From Rhizobium ruizarguesonis (lineage in GTDB: Bacteria > Pseudomonadota > Alphaproteobacteria > Rhizobiales > Rhizobiaceae), in NCBI RefSeq assembly GCF_012349115.1, contig NZ_PQIG01000069.1, positions 52,222 through 116,221 on the forward strand: 64,000 bases of DNA, in the 5' to 3' direction. A program made the position numbers and the translations under genes. The first letter of the stretch is position 1. Each line of letters begins with the position of its first letter. Below are positions 28,233 to 35,038 of the stretch, in pieces. The notes under the pieces were generated by a model, which was given only the letters and a program-made list of their open reading frames with translations, was not told the DNA's origin and did no database searches.

Positions 28233-28708
28233 CGGCGTGCCTCCGCGACGAGTTCCGCCGCCGTCTGATCGTCGACCCGGCCATAGACCTCGCCGTCGAG
28301 CATCGCCGCCGGCGCACAGGCGCAGAGCCCGAGACAGTAGACCGGCTCCAGTGTCACGCCGCCATCGAGCGTCGTCTGATGAAAATCGATGCCGAGCAGT
28401 GTCTTGACGCGCTCGGCCAGCGCATCGCCGCCCATCGACTGACAGGCTTCGGCGCGACAGAGCTTCAGCACGTGCCGGCCGGCGGGATGATCACGATAAT
28501 CGTGATAGAAAGTCACCACGCCATGCACCTCGGCGCGGGAGAGGTTCAATTCCTCCGCGATGACGGGCATGGCTTCCTGCGGCACATAACCGAATTCCTG
28601 CTGAACCTCGTGCAGAATGGGAAGCAACGGCCCTTCGAGAAAGCGAAGATCGGCGACGATGGCTCGGGTGCGCGCTGCAATATCGCCTTCGGCGATATGA
28701 ATGGTCAT
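28229..28708 (-). CDS. fdsG: NAD-dependent formate dehydrogenase, gamma subunit
   Basis: NuoE-like [2Fe-2S] subunit of 159 residues. The four cluster ligands are C84, C89, C125 and C129, in KLCRAEACQSMGG and VYCLGLCACAPA. The N-terminal helical part includes LPILHEVQQEFGYVPQEA, typical of the family. It is the first gene of the fds operon, with the LysR-type gene directly upstream. A 5' leader of about 130 bases contains a long inverted repeat and a palindrome suited to LysR binding. Confidence 0.95.
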   Translation of the reverse strand: MTIHIAEGDIAARTRAIVADLRFLEGPLLPILHEVQQEFGYVPQEAMPVIAEELNLSRAEVHGVVTFYHDYRDHPAGRHVLKLCRAEACQSMGGDALAERVKTLLGIDFHQTTLDGGVTLEPVYCLGLCACAPAAMLDGEVYGRVDDQTAAELVAEARR

Positions 28709-28734
28709 AAGGCAGCCCTCCCGGCGGCTTGCTC

Positions 28735-28779
28735 GTTGCGAAATAGCGGGCCTCCCCCGGCCGAGTGCTATTCCGCAAC
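28735..28779 (-). promoter_or_regulatory. Inverted repeat in the fdsG leader
   Basis: On the transcribed strand GTTGCGGAATAGC and GCTATTTCGCAAC are 13-base arms with one mismatch, separated by a 19-base GC-rich loop that itself can pair (GGCC with GGCC). It ends 26 bases before the fdsG start, so it may be a leader hairpin, a terminator for lysR read-through, or a protein site. Confidence 0.4.
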
Positions 28780-28814
28780 CACCATCTCAGGGAAGCAGCC
28801 GGCGATCAATAAAG

Positions 28815-28847
28815 CTATCTCGTTGCTTGATAGTTTTTTTCTATCAA
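28815..28847. promoter_or_regulatory. Candidate LysR-type binding sites between lysR and fdsG
   Basis: The + strand reads CTATC-N9-GATAG-N7-CTATC. The TTGATAG-N7-CTATCAA part is a perfect palindrome containing the T-N11-A LysR box. A third half-site is phased toward fdsG. The arrangement resembles a recognition site plus an activation site. The palindrome overlaps the lysR stop codon and lies about 120 bases upstream of the fdsG start. Confidence 0.6.
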
Positions 28848-29737
28848 AGTTCTTCATCTTGCACGAGCACTCTCGCCTCGTGCAGCAAGGCCGAGACAAG
28901 CGGGGTGAAGGGCTCGCGATAAGGCGCAACAAGGCCGACCAGATGATGCGCCTCCGGCTCGACGATCGGGATCATGCGGATTTCCACTGGAAATCCGAAG
29001 GATTTTGCAACGTTGCGCGGCATGATGCTCGCCCAGCGCCCAGTCCTGACATGCGAGAACAACACGATCATCGAGTTGGATTCGAGCGTCGGATGCGCTG
29101 TGGCGCCCGCTTCCGTCAAGTGCCGGTTGATGATGCGGCGGTTTTGCATGTCGGCAGTCAATAGGCAAAGCCGAAGATCGCCGATCTCTCGCCAGGTCAC
29201 GCTGTCGCGATCAGATAGCGGGCTGCCTGCAGCCGTGATCAGATTATAGCGCTCGGCATAGAGGGGGACGGTCGTGACGCGGCCGAGCGGCTCGTTTTCG
29301 AGATAGGTGATGCCGGCATCGATTTCGAGGTTTTCGAGCATGCTCAGCACCTGCAGCGAATTCCGCGAGACGATCGAGAAGGTCACGCCGGGATGCCGCT
29401 CCTGAAATGGCGTGGTGATGCGCGACAGCATGGCGAGGGCGGTCGGAATGGCAGCGAGGCGGATGTGGCCGGAAAGACCGCGGCGCGCGGCGCGCATCTC
29501 CTCGCGCATGGTGCGGGCATCGCCGACGATGCGCCGGGCCCATTCGAGCACGCGTTGCCCCTCAGGCGTCAGCCCCTGGAACCGCGAACCGCGCTGCACC
29601 AGCATGACCCCAAGCTGATCCTCGAGCTGCCGGATGGCAGCCGAAAGCGTTGGCTGCGAAATCCCGCACTCCTCTGCGGCGCGGCCAAAATGCTTTTCAT
29701 TGGCAAGGGCGATGAAGAATTCCAGCTTGTCGATCAT
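28844..29737 (-). CDS. LysR-family transcriptional regulator of the fds operon
   Basis: A 297-residue regulator with the N-terminal winged helix-turn-helix (LEFFIALANEKHFGRAAEEC, then GISQPTLSAAIRQLEDQLG) and a C-terminal effector domain (IRLAAIPTALAMLSRI, then TPFQERHPGVTFSIV). It lies immediately upstream of fdsG in the same orientation, as is common for formate dehydrogenase operons. Palindromic half-sites suited to a LysR protein overlap its 3' end. The probable inducer is formate or a metabolite linked to it, inferred only from context. Confidence 0.92.
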   Translation of the reverse strand: MIDKLEFFIALANEKHFGRAAEECGISQPTLSAAIRQLEDQLGVMLVQRGSRFQGLTPEGQRVLEWARRIVGDARTMREEMRAARRGLSGHIRLAAIPTALAMLSRITTPFQERHPGVTFSIVSRNSLQVLSMLENLEIDAGITYLENEPLGRVTTVPLYAERYNLITAAGSPLSDRDSVTWREIGDLRLCLLTADMQNRRIINRHLTEAGATAHPTLESNSMIVLFSHVRTGRWASIMPRNVAKSFGFPVEIRMIPIVEPEAHHLVGLVAPYREPFTPLVSALLHEARVLVQDEEL

Positions 29738-29815
29738 CCGGCCTCCCGATCCGGCATGACATCATCCGGGTCAGTTCATCTTTGACGCAGCAGCTGTGCT
29801 CCGCAAGGGCGGTCG

Positions 29816-30157
29816 CTAACTGTTTTCTGCAGCCGGAAAAAGATCGAACAGCGATTCGAGGAAGGCAAGCACGCTGACATTGCCGACGCTGTAATAGACC
29901 AGCCGGCCCTGACGGCGCGTATGGACCAGGCCTTCGAGCCTTAACCGCGCCAGTTGCTGCGAGACCATTGCCTGCTGTATGCCGAGGATATTTTCGATTT
30001 CACTCACCGTCCGCTCCTCATTCGCCAGTATGCAGAGAATCAGAAGTCGGGTCTGGTGCGCTAGCGCTTTCAGCAGATCGCTCGCTTCGTGGGCTTTTCC
30101 AGCGAGTTTGTGCAATTCCTGGCCGGTCATCCCCGGCTCGGGTTTGGGCAACGGCAT
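29816..30157 (-). CDS. ArsR-family winged-helix transcriptional regulator
   Basis: A small regulator of 113 residues from the chosen ATG. Helix-turn-helix at TVSEIENILGIQQAMVSQQLARLRLEGLV, with the wing HTRRQGRLVYYSV. It lacks the ELCVCDL metal motif of ArsR and SmtB; only one cysteine is in the region (LLILCILANEER), so a redox or dimerisation-only mode is more likely than classic metal sensing. The start is unsure: a GTG frame begins at 30196 and an internal ATG at 30130. A perfect palindrome lies 50 bases upstream. The upstream neighbour is a short-chain dehydrogenase. Confidence 0.85.
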   Translation of the reverse strand: MPLPKPEPGMTGQELHKLAGKAHEASDLLKALAHQTRLLILCILANEERTVSEIENILGIQQAMVSQQLARLRLEGLVHTRRQGRLVYYSVGNVSVLAFLESLFDLFPAAENS

Positions 30158-30204
30158 TCTGTATCTCGGAAGGGAGGCGATGAGGTAGATCAGCACAATA
30201 GCAT

Positions 30205-30220
30205 ATTCGCAAAAGCGAAT
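30205..30220. promoter_or_regulatory. Candidate ArsR-family operator
   Basis: ATTCGC AAAA GCGAAT is a perfect inverted repeat between the dehydrogenase gene and the ArsR-type gene, directly upstream of the latter. It suits autorepression. Confidence 0.5.
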
Positions 30221-30260
30221 TGGTCAAAAGTGATGAAATGCCAAAAAAGGTCCAAGCAAA

Positions 30261-31085
30261 TCAGCAGATAAGCTGACCGCCGTTGATCTCGATCACCTGT
30301 CCGGTGATGTAGCCCGAGAGCGAGGGAGCCGCCAGGAACAGATAGGCGGGAGCGCAGTCCTCGGCCGTGCCGAGCCGCTGCAGGGGGATGGATTTTCTCG
30401 TCTGCTCAAGCTTTTCGCGGGAGGAATAGCGCTCATGGAATTCCGTCTCGATCGTTCCTGGCGACACGCAATTGACGCGGATTCCGTCCGGTGCAAGCTC
30501 GCGGGCAAGCGCCTTGGAATAGGTCGCAACGAAGGCTTTCGAGGCCGAATAAATCGAGGAACCGGGGCTGCCGCCGGTCAGCGCCGAAATCGAAACCGTG
30601 TTGACGATGGCAGCGCCTTCAGCCGCCTTTAATGCCGGCAGCAGCGCACGCGTCAGCGCCACCACCGATGTCTGGTTGAGCCGCACGACCGCCTCATATT
30701 CTGCGTCGGTGAGCGTGGCAGCGGGAAAACGGCCAAGCATAGTGCCGGCGTTGTTGACGAGTACATGCACCCTGTCGAAGAAGGCGAGAGCATCTTCAGC
30801 AAATTGGGCTGCCCCGCCGACTGCGGAGAAATCGGCGTGCAGCAGCAGCGCCCGTCTTTCGGATTCAGCCGTCAGCAGGAAATCCGGCAGGTCGCGTCCC
30901 GGCTTTCGCCCGGTATGGACGATCACCTTTGCGCCGCAGTCCAGGAACTGCCGGGCCACTTCAAGACCGATGCCGCGACCGGCGCCGGTCACCACCACAT
31001 TGCGATTTTCGAATAGTCTGGGATGGAACACGAAGCCGTCCTCCTCGCGGACAGTGCCGCCGGTTGCGTCATTCGCCCTTAACAT
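30261..31085 (-). CDS. Short-chain dehydrogenase/reductase
   Basis: NAD(P)-dependent oxidoreductase of the classical SDR family, 274 residues. The cofactor motif is TGAGRGIG (33-40), the structural motif NNAG is at 111-114, and the catalytic YSASK has Y179 and K183. The C-terminus GYITGQVIEINGGQLIC is typical of the family. About 20 extra N-terminal residues before FENRNVVVTGAG suggest that the start might lie further downstream. The arrangement with the ArsR-type regulator 64 bases downstream suggests one transcriptional unit. The substrate is not deducible. Confidence 0.9.
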   Translation of the reverse strand: MLRANDATGGTVREEDGFVFHPRLFENRNVVVTGAGRGIGLEVARQFLDCGAKVIVHTGRKPGRDLPDFLLTAESERRALLLHADFSAVGGAAQFAEDALAFFDRVHVLVNNAGTMLGRFPAATLTDAEYEAVVRLNQTSVVALTRALLPALKAAEGAAIVNTVSISALTGGSPGSSIYSASKAFVATYSKALARELAPDGIRVNCVSPGTIETEFHERYSSREKLEQTRKSIPLQRLGTAEDCAPAYLFLAAPSLSGYITGQVIEINGGQLIC

Positions 31086-31142
31086 ATGAGCGCGCCGACT
31101 GAAAGAAAGGCGCGCATCGATCTTTCCCGGAGAAGACCGGGG

Positions 31143-31607
31143 TTAGTTTTCGGTCTCCAGAAGCCGCGCGCCTGGCCCCTCCTTGCCCAGCCGGTCGCAG
31201 GGATTGCGCAACGGACAGCTTTCGATCGACAGGCAGCCGCAGCCGATGCAGCCGGTCAGACGGTCGCGCAGCAGACTAAGCCGCCTGATTCGCGCGTCGA
31301 GATCATCCTTCCAGCGCGCCGACAGCGTCTGCCAGTCGGCGGCGGTCGGCGTGCGTCCCTGCGGCAGAGACTCGAACGCCGCCTGGATTTCCGAAAGCGG
31401 AATGCCGACACGCTGCGCCACCTTGATGATGCCGAGCCGGCGAAGCACATCGCGCCCATAGCGCCGCTGATTGCCGCGGGAGCGGATGCTCGAGATCAGC
31501 CCCTTGGTCTCGTAAAAATGCAGCGCCGAGACGGCCAGGCCGCTGCGCTCCGCCACTTCACCGACCGTCAGGAGCTTGCCGAGCGGCGCTGCAGGAATTG
31601 TATCCAT
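31143..31607 (-). CDS. soxR: Redox-sensitive transcriptional activator SoxR
   Basis: MerR-family regulator of 154 residues with a [2Fe-2S] cluster whose oxidation by redox-cycling compounds switches the promoter on. The helix-turn-helix reads [21 protein letters not shown], followed by the conserved GNQRRY. The dimerisation helix leads to the cluster motif C120, C123, C125, C131 (C-x2-C-x-C-x5-C), diagnostic of SoxR. It is divergent from a flavin reductase gene; the operator between them matches the E. coli SoxR site very closely. Confidence 0.96.
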   Translation of the reverse strand: MDTIPAAPLGKLLTVGEVAERSGLAVSALHFYETKGLISSIRSRGNQRRYGRDVLRRLGIIKVAQRVGIPLSEIQAAFESLPQGRTPTAADWQTLSARWKDDLDARIRRLSLLRDRLTGCIGCGCLSIESCPLRNPCDRLGKEGPGARLLETEN

Positions 31608-31613
31608 CGCCTC

Positions 31614-31644
31614 TTGACCTCAATATTAGTTGAGGTTTTATAAC
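31614..31644 (+). promoter_or_regulatory. SoxR-controlled promoter with soxbox
   Basis: The -35 TTGACC (31614-31619) and -10 TATAAC (31639-31644) are 19 bases apart, the overlong spacer typical of MerR-family promoters. Within it, CCTCAATATTAGTTGAGG (31618-31635) has the same 6-base arms as the E. coli soxS operator, CCTCAA and TTGAGG. It reads toward the flavin reductase gene and overlaps the soxR 5' region. Confidence 0.85.
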
Positions 31645-31690
31645 CCTTGCTCCCGCAATCGTAAAGTCCAATCGCAATAAGGAGCGACGC

Positions 31691-32305
31691 ATGCAAACAC
31701 CCACCAGGCTGGCTGTCATCTATGGGAGCACGAGAGAGGGCCGCATCTGCGACCGGGTGGTCAAATGGCTGACGCAGGAGCTCGTCCGCTTCCCGCAATT
31801 TGATATCGACATCATCGACCCGCTCGATTTCGCGCTGCCGGTCAACCGTGACATGACGCACCCCGAAATCGACAGGCTCGCCGGGCGACTTGGCATGGCC
31901 GACGCCTTCATCATCGTCACGCCGGAATACAATCACAGCTTCACCGCCTCGTTGAAGTCGATCATCGATTTCTTCCTCGAGCCCTGGCAGGGCAAGCCGG
32001 TCGCCTTCGTTTCCTATGGCGGCATATCCGGCGGCCTGCGCGCCGTCGAACAGCTGCGGCTCGTCTTTGCCGAACTCCACGCCGTCACGATCCGCGATTC
32101 GGTGAGCTTTGCCGCACCTTGGAACCGCTTCGACCCGGACGGGCGGCTCGACAATCCCGCCGATGCACTGCGTTTGCTCGATCGGATGATGGCGAGGCTG
32201 GAATGGTGGACGCGGGCACTCGTCACTGCCCGCAGCGATCGTCCCTATGCCGGAATAGAGCGCCGCGCGTCTTTTAGACCCGCTAAGGACGCTCTATCAC
32301 TTTGA
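31691..32305 (+). CDS. NADPH-dependent FMN reductase family protein
   Basis: Flavodoxin-like reductase of 204 residues. The flavin phosphate loop is YGSTREGRICDRV and the isoalloxazine-side motif is TPEYNHSFTASLKSIID, followed by VSYGGISGGLRA. Such proteins reduce FMN, quinones or other electrophiles with NAD(P)H. As the only divergent target of SoxR and under a soxbox promoter, it probably protects against redox-cycling compounds. About the last 13 residues (SFRPAKDALSL) are encoded by a dispersed palindromic repeat, so the natural C-terminus appears to have been replaced or extended. ATG 31691 follows AAGGAGCG. Confidence 0.92.
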   Translation: MQTPTRLAVIYGSTREGRICDRVVKWLTQELVRFPQFDIDIIDPLDFALPVNRDMTHPEIDRLAGRLGMADAFIIVTPEYNHSFTASLKSIIDFFLEPWQGKPVAFVSYGGISGGLRAVEQLRLVFAELHAVTIRDSVSFAAPWNRFDPDGRLDNPADALRLLDRMMARLEWWTRALVTARSDRPYAGIERRASFRPAKDALSL

Positions 32306-32359
32306 ATCTGCGCATAATCCTTTCCGAAAATCGATTCCGATTTTCGGGGTTATGCGCTA
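32264..32359. repeat. Dispersed palindromic repeat (family A), copy 1
   Basis: The left arm is a GCGCGTCTTTTAGAC region followed by AAGGACGCT. A long hairpin follows: GCGCATAA...CCGAAAATCG pairs with CGATTTTCGG...TTATGCGC. Copy 2 at 33232-33328 has the same plan and centre (ATCGATTCCGAT). The first 42 bases are the 3' end of the flavin reductase gene. Confidence 0.8.
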
Positions 32360-32414
32360 GCCGCCTGAGGCAGGAAGCTCCGGTTCCGTTCCCGGCAGGT
32401 ACGGAACCATTGGG

Positions 32415-32447
32415 AACACCCGGGCAGGACCTCCGTCCGGGTGTTTT
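32415..32447 (+). terminator. Rho-independent terminator before the thi operon
   Basis: AACACCCGG pairs with CCGGGTGTT, followed by TT, 110 bases after the flavin reductase stop and about 90 bases upstream of the TPP riboswitch. Confidence 0.8.
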
Positions 32448-32539
32448 CCGTCACCTCAGCTTCATTCCGACCGCGCGGACGGGTTCGCAATTTTGCTGTT
32501 GCGGGGAGAAAACCCCGGTGATAGTTTCCGCGCAAATAA

Positions 32540-32630
32540 CAGGGGAGCTCCGTATCGCCGGGGCTGAGATGTGAGGTGCAAACCTCTGGACCCTTCAAAG
32601 CTGATCTGGGTAATGCCAGCGGAGCGAGGT
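32540..32630 (+). promoter_or_regulatory. TPP riboswitch (THI element)
   Basis: The conserved blocks appear in order: AGGGGAGCTCC, then GGGGCTGAGATG, then GGACCCTT, then CTGATCTGGGTAATGCCAGC, then GGAGCGAGG. The last helix contains the purine-rich ribosome site of the downstream gene (ATG at 32635), so ligand binding is likely to block translation start. It controls the ykoF-thiXZY operon. Confidence 0.95.
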
Positions 32631-32634
32631 TCAG

Positions 32635-33267
32635 ATGTTCTCAGGCGCACAAGTGTCACTCTATCCCATGTCCGGCAATTTCGTCGGCATCATTCTCGAT
32701 GCCGTCAAGGCGCTCGATCCCTATCGCGACCGACTGCGCATCGAGACCGATGACATCTCCACACTGCTGGTCGGCCCGCCTGACATCCTCTTCGCCGCCA
32801 TGCACGATCTTTTCGTCGCCGCCGCAAGGACCGGCGAGCATTGCGTGCTGTCCGCCGCCGTTTCACGCGGCTGCCCCGGCGAGCCCGACGACGCCATCTG
32901 CGGCGTCAACCCTTCCCCCGGCCAGGCGGAGCCGCTTGCCGAGCGCATAAGAGCCGCACTTGCCGCCGTTGACATCACCACCGAGAGCGGACAGCCGACC
33001 GCTGCGCAATTCTCGCTCTACGTCATGGGCACCGGTACCCATATGGACGAGATCTATGGCTGCATCGACTTCCTGAAGCGCTCCGGCACTTTCGACCGCG
33101 CCAAGAATTTCTGCACCAGGCTTTCTGGTGATGCCGGCGCGGTCTTCGCCACCATTCGTGAGGCCTTCTTTCGCTTCGGCGACCCCGAAGGGCGTGTGAC
33201 CCTCGACATCACGGTGTCGGCCAATACATCGCCGCACGTCTTTTCAGACGCGCAAAGGACGCTGTAG
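32635..33267 (+). CDS. ykoF: YkoF-family thiamine/HMP-binding protein
   Basis: A 210-residue cytoplasmic protein with two ferredoxin-like (ACT-like) halves that bind thiamine or hydroxymethylpyrimidine. The two halves start at GAQVSLYPMSGNFVGIILDA and AAQFSLYVMGTGTHMDEIYG, and this internal duplication with QxSLYxM is characteristic. It is the first gene behind the TPP riboswitch, followed by the ThiXZY-type ABC importer. The C-terminus (after SPHVF) is encoded by a dispersed repeat whose stop codon ends the gene. Confidence 0.9.
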   Translation: MFSGAQVSLYPMSGNFVGIILDAVKALDPYRDRLRIETDDISTLLVGPPDILFAAMHDLFVAAARTGEHCVLSAAVSRGCPGEPDDAICGVNPSPGQAEPLAERIRAALAAVDITTESGQPTAAQFSLYVMGTGTHMDEIYGCIDFLKRSGTFDRAKNFCTRLSGDAGAVFATIREAFFRFGDPEGRVTLDITVSANTSPHVFSDAQRTL

Positions 33268-33328
33268 CACCTTAAATTTGCTGCATAATTCCTTAAATCG
33301 ATTCCGATTTAAGGAATTATGCAGCAGC
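33232..33328. repeat. Dispersed palindromic repeat (family A), copy 2
   Basis: The CGTCTTTTCAGACGCGCAAAGGACGCTG arm is followed by TGCATAATTCCTTAAATCG ATTC CGATTTAAGGAATTATGCA, a perfect 19-base stem. It is homologous to the element at 32264-32359 but in a different reading frame of the host gene. Confidence 0.85.
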
Positions 33329-33354
33329 CGACGAAAGCTTGAAATCGAACGCTG

Positions 33355-34161
33355 ATGACACTGTCAAAACCATCGGATCCGCGCCTTGCCGCGCTCCGCG
33401 CCGCTCTCTACCGGGGCATACCCGCCTTGCTTGCCGGCTGCGTTTTTTTGGCGGCGTGGGAACTCTATGTCGATCTTTCCGGCATCAAACCATCCATCCT
33501 GCCGGCGCCTTCGCGCATCGTCGTCCAGGGCTGGCTGAACCGCGAGGCGCTGATCGCCAACACCTGGCCGACGCTCGGCGCGACACTCGGAGGTTTCGCC
33601 CTCTCGCTTGCCTTCGCCTTCGCCGCCTCGATCCTCATGGATTTCGTGCCCTTCATGCGCCGGGCATTGCTGCCGATCTTCATCACCAGCCAGACCCTGC
33701 CGCTGGTGGCGATCGCGCCCCTCGTCGTCCTCTGGTTCGGTTTCGGCCTGTTGCCGAAGATCCTGCTTGTGGCGCTCGTCACCTTCTTCCCACTGCTCGT
33801 CGCCTTGCTGCAGGGCTATGAATCGACCGACCGTGACATCACCGAATTGCTGAATTCGATGAAGGCGAGCCGCTGGCGCATTTTCCGCCTGGCACGGCTT
33901 CCCTCCTCGCTGCCCTATTTCTTCGCCGGCCTGCGGATCTCGATCACCTATGCCGTCGTCGGCGCGATCTTTGCCGAATATGCCGGCGCCGCCCGCGGCC
34001 TCGGCATCTATATCCTCAACGCAAAGAACAATTTCCGTCCAGATCTCGTGCTCGCCGCCGTCATCGTCAGCGCCGTGCTGACACTCTGCCTCTTCGGAGC
34101 GACACTGATGATCCAGCGCCTCATCATGCCCTGGCAACCATCCGGGGAGCGGCGCCGATGA
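33355..34161 (+). CDS. thiX: ABC transporter permease for thiamine precursor
   Basis: Inner-membrane permease of 268 residues and about six membrane segments, of the SsuC/TauC-like type used with NMT1/THI5-type binding proteins. Visible signatures are FITSQTLPLVAIAPLVVLWFG, the loop LLNSMKASRWRIFRLARLP that contacts the ATPase, and the GAARGLGIYILNAKN segment. It is coupled to the ATPase gene by ATGA overlap at 34158-34161. By position behind the TPP riboswitch and YkoF, it imports hydroxymethylpyrimidine, formylaminopyrimidine or thiamine; the exact ligand is not determinable. Confidence 0.88.
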   Translation: MTLSKPSDPRLAALRAALYRGIPALLAGCVFLAAWELYVDLSGIKPSILPAPSRIVVQGWLNREALIANTWPTLGATLGGFALSLAFAFAASILMDFVPFMRRALLPIFITSQTLPLVAIAPLVVLWFGFGLLPKILLVALVTFFPLLVALLQGYESTDRDITELLNSMKASRWRIFRLARLPSSLPYFFAGLRISITYAVVGAIFAEYAGAARGLGIYILNAKNNFRPDLVLAAVIVSAVLTLCLFGATLMIQRLIMPWQPSGERRR

Positions 34162-34970
34162 ACGGTGGAATGGTTGAATTGCGCAACATCTCGAAGTCCT
34201 TCGACGGCATGAAGGTGCTCGGCGATATTTCGCTCGCTGTCGCAAGCGGCGAGTTCGTCTCGATCGTCGGCCCGTCCGGCTCCGGAAAATCGACGGTCCT
34301 TAGATTGCTGACCCAGGCGCTTCGGCCCGATTCCGGCAGCATGCTTTTTAAAGGCGCGCCGCTGGAACAGGCGCCGCATTCCTTCGCCTTCATGCCGCAA
34401 CGCGATGCGCTGATGCCCTGGCGCCGGATCATCGACAATGCGGCACTCGGCCTTGAGGTGCGCGGTATGAGCCGCCGCGCGGCCCGCGCCACCGTCGCGC
34501 CTCTGTTCGAGCGCTTCGGCCTCGCCGGCTTCGAGCATCACTATCCCTCAGAACTATCAGGGGGCATGCGCCAGCGCGCCGCGCTGCTGCGCACCGTGGT
34601 CCAGACCCAGGACATGCTGCTGCTCGATGAGCCTTTCGGCGCGCTGGACGCGCTGACGCGCACGCAGATCCAGGAATGGCTGCAGGGCATGTGGACCGAA
34701 CACCGTTGGACGGCGCTGCTGATCACCCATGATGTTCGCGAGGCCGTGTTCCTCTCCGACCGGATCTACGTGCTTTCGGCCCGTCCGGCGCGTATCATCC
34801 GCGAATTCCGCGTTCCTCTGCCCCGCCCGAGAAGCATTGCCGATCTCGGCTCGCCGGCGGCCCAGGCGATCGAAACCGAAATCCTGCAAACCCTGCTTCA
34901 TCCGCTAGAACAGGATGATTTTAGGCCGATCGGCCTGAAATCTGAATCCTCTTCTAATTTAAAGAGTTAG
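34158..34970 (+). CDS. thiZ: ABC transporter ATP-binding protein for thiamine precursor
   Basis: ATPase subunit of 270 residues: Walker A GPSGSGKST, signature ELSGGMRQRAA, Walker B LLLDEPFGALD, and an H-loop (LLITHDVREAVF). It pairs with the ThiX-type permease. The first 250 residues are a normal nitrate/sulfonate/taurine-type ATPase. The last about 19 residues (DFRPIGLKSESSSNLKS) are encoded by a dispersed repeat and have no counterpart in the family as far as I know. Confidence 0.9.
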   Translation: MNGGMVELRNISKSFDGMKVLGDISLAVASGEFVSIVGPSGSGKSTVLRLLTQALRPDSGSMLFKGAPLEQAPHSFAFMPQRDALMPWRRIIDNAALGLEVRGMSRRAARATVAPLFERFGLAGFEHHYPSELSGGMRQRAALLRTVVQTQDMLLLDEPFGALDALTRTQIQEWLQGMWTEHRWTALLITHDVREAVFLSDRIYVLSARPARIIREFRVPLPRPRSIADLGSPAAQAIETEILQTLLHPLEQDDFRPIGLKSESSSNLKS

Positions 34971-35021
34971 AGCATGATGTCGTCCGAAAACCGCTCACAC
35001 TTTTCGGCATCATGCTCTAGA
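34908..35021. repeat. Dispersed palindromic repeat (family B), copy 1
   Basis: It contains GGCCGATCGGCC and an inverted pair GATTTTAGG/CCTGAAATC. Then comes a 50-base block beginning TAGAGCATGATGTCGTCCG and ending CGGCATCATGCTC that is identical to 36161-36210. The terminal arms GAGCATGATG and CATCATGCTC form a hairpin. Copy 1 spans the 3' end of thiZ. Confidence 0.88.
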
Positions 35022-35038
35022 GACCTGAGGAGGTCACC

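Noticed and set aside
29816..30157. ArsR-type gene considered as nolR
   Set aside because: It shares the family fold only; the helix-turn-helix residues and the palindrome differ from what I recall of NolR and its site.
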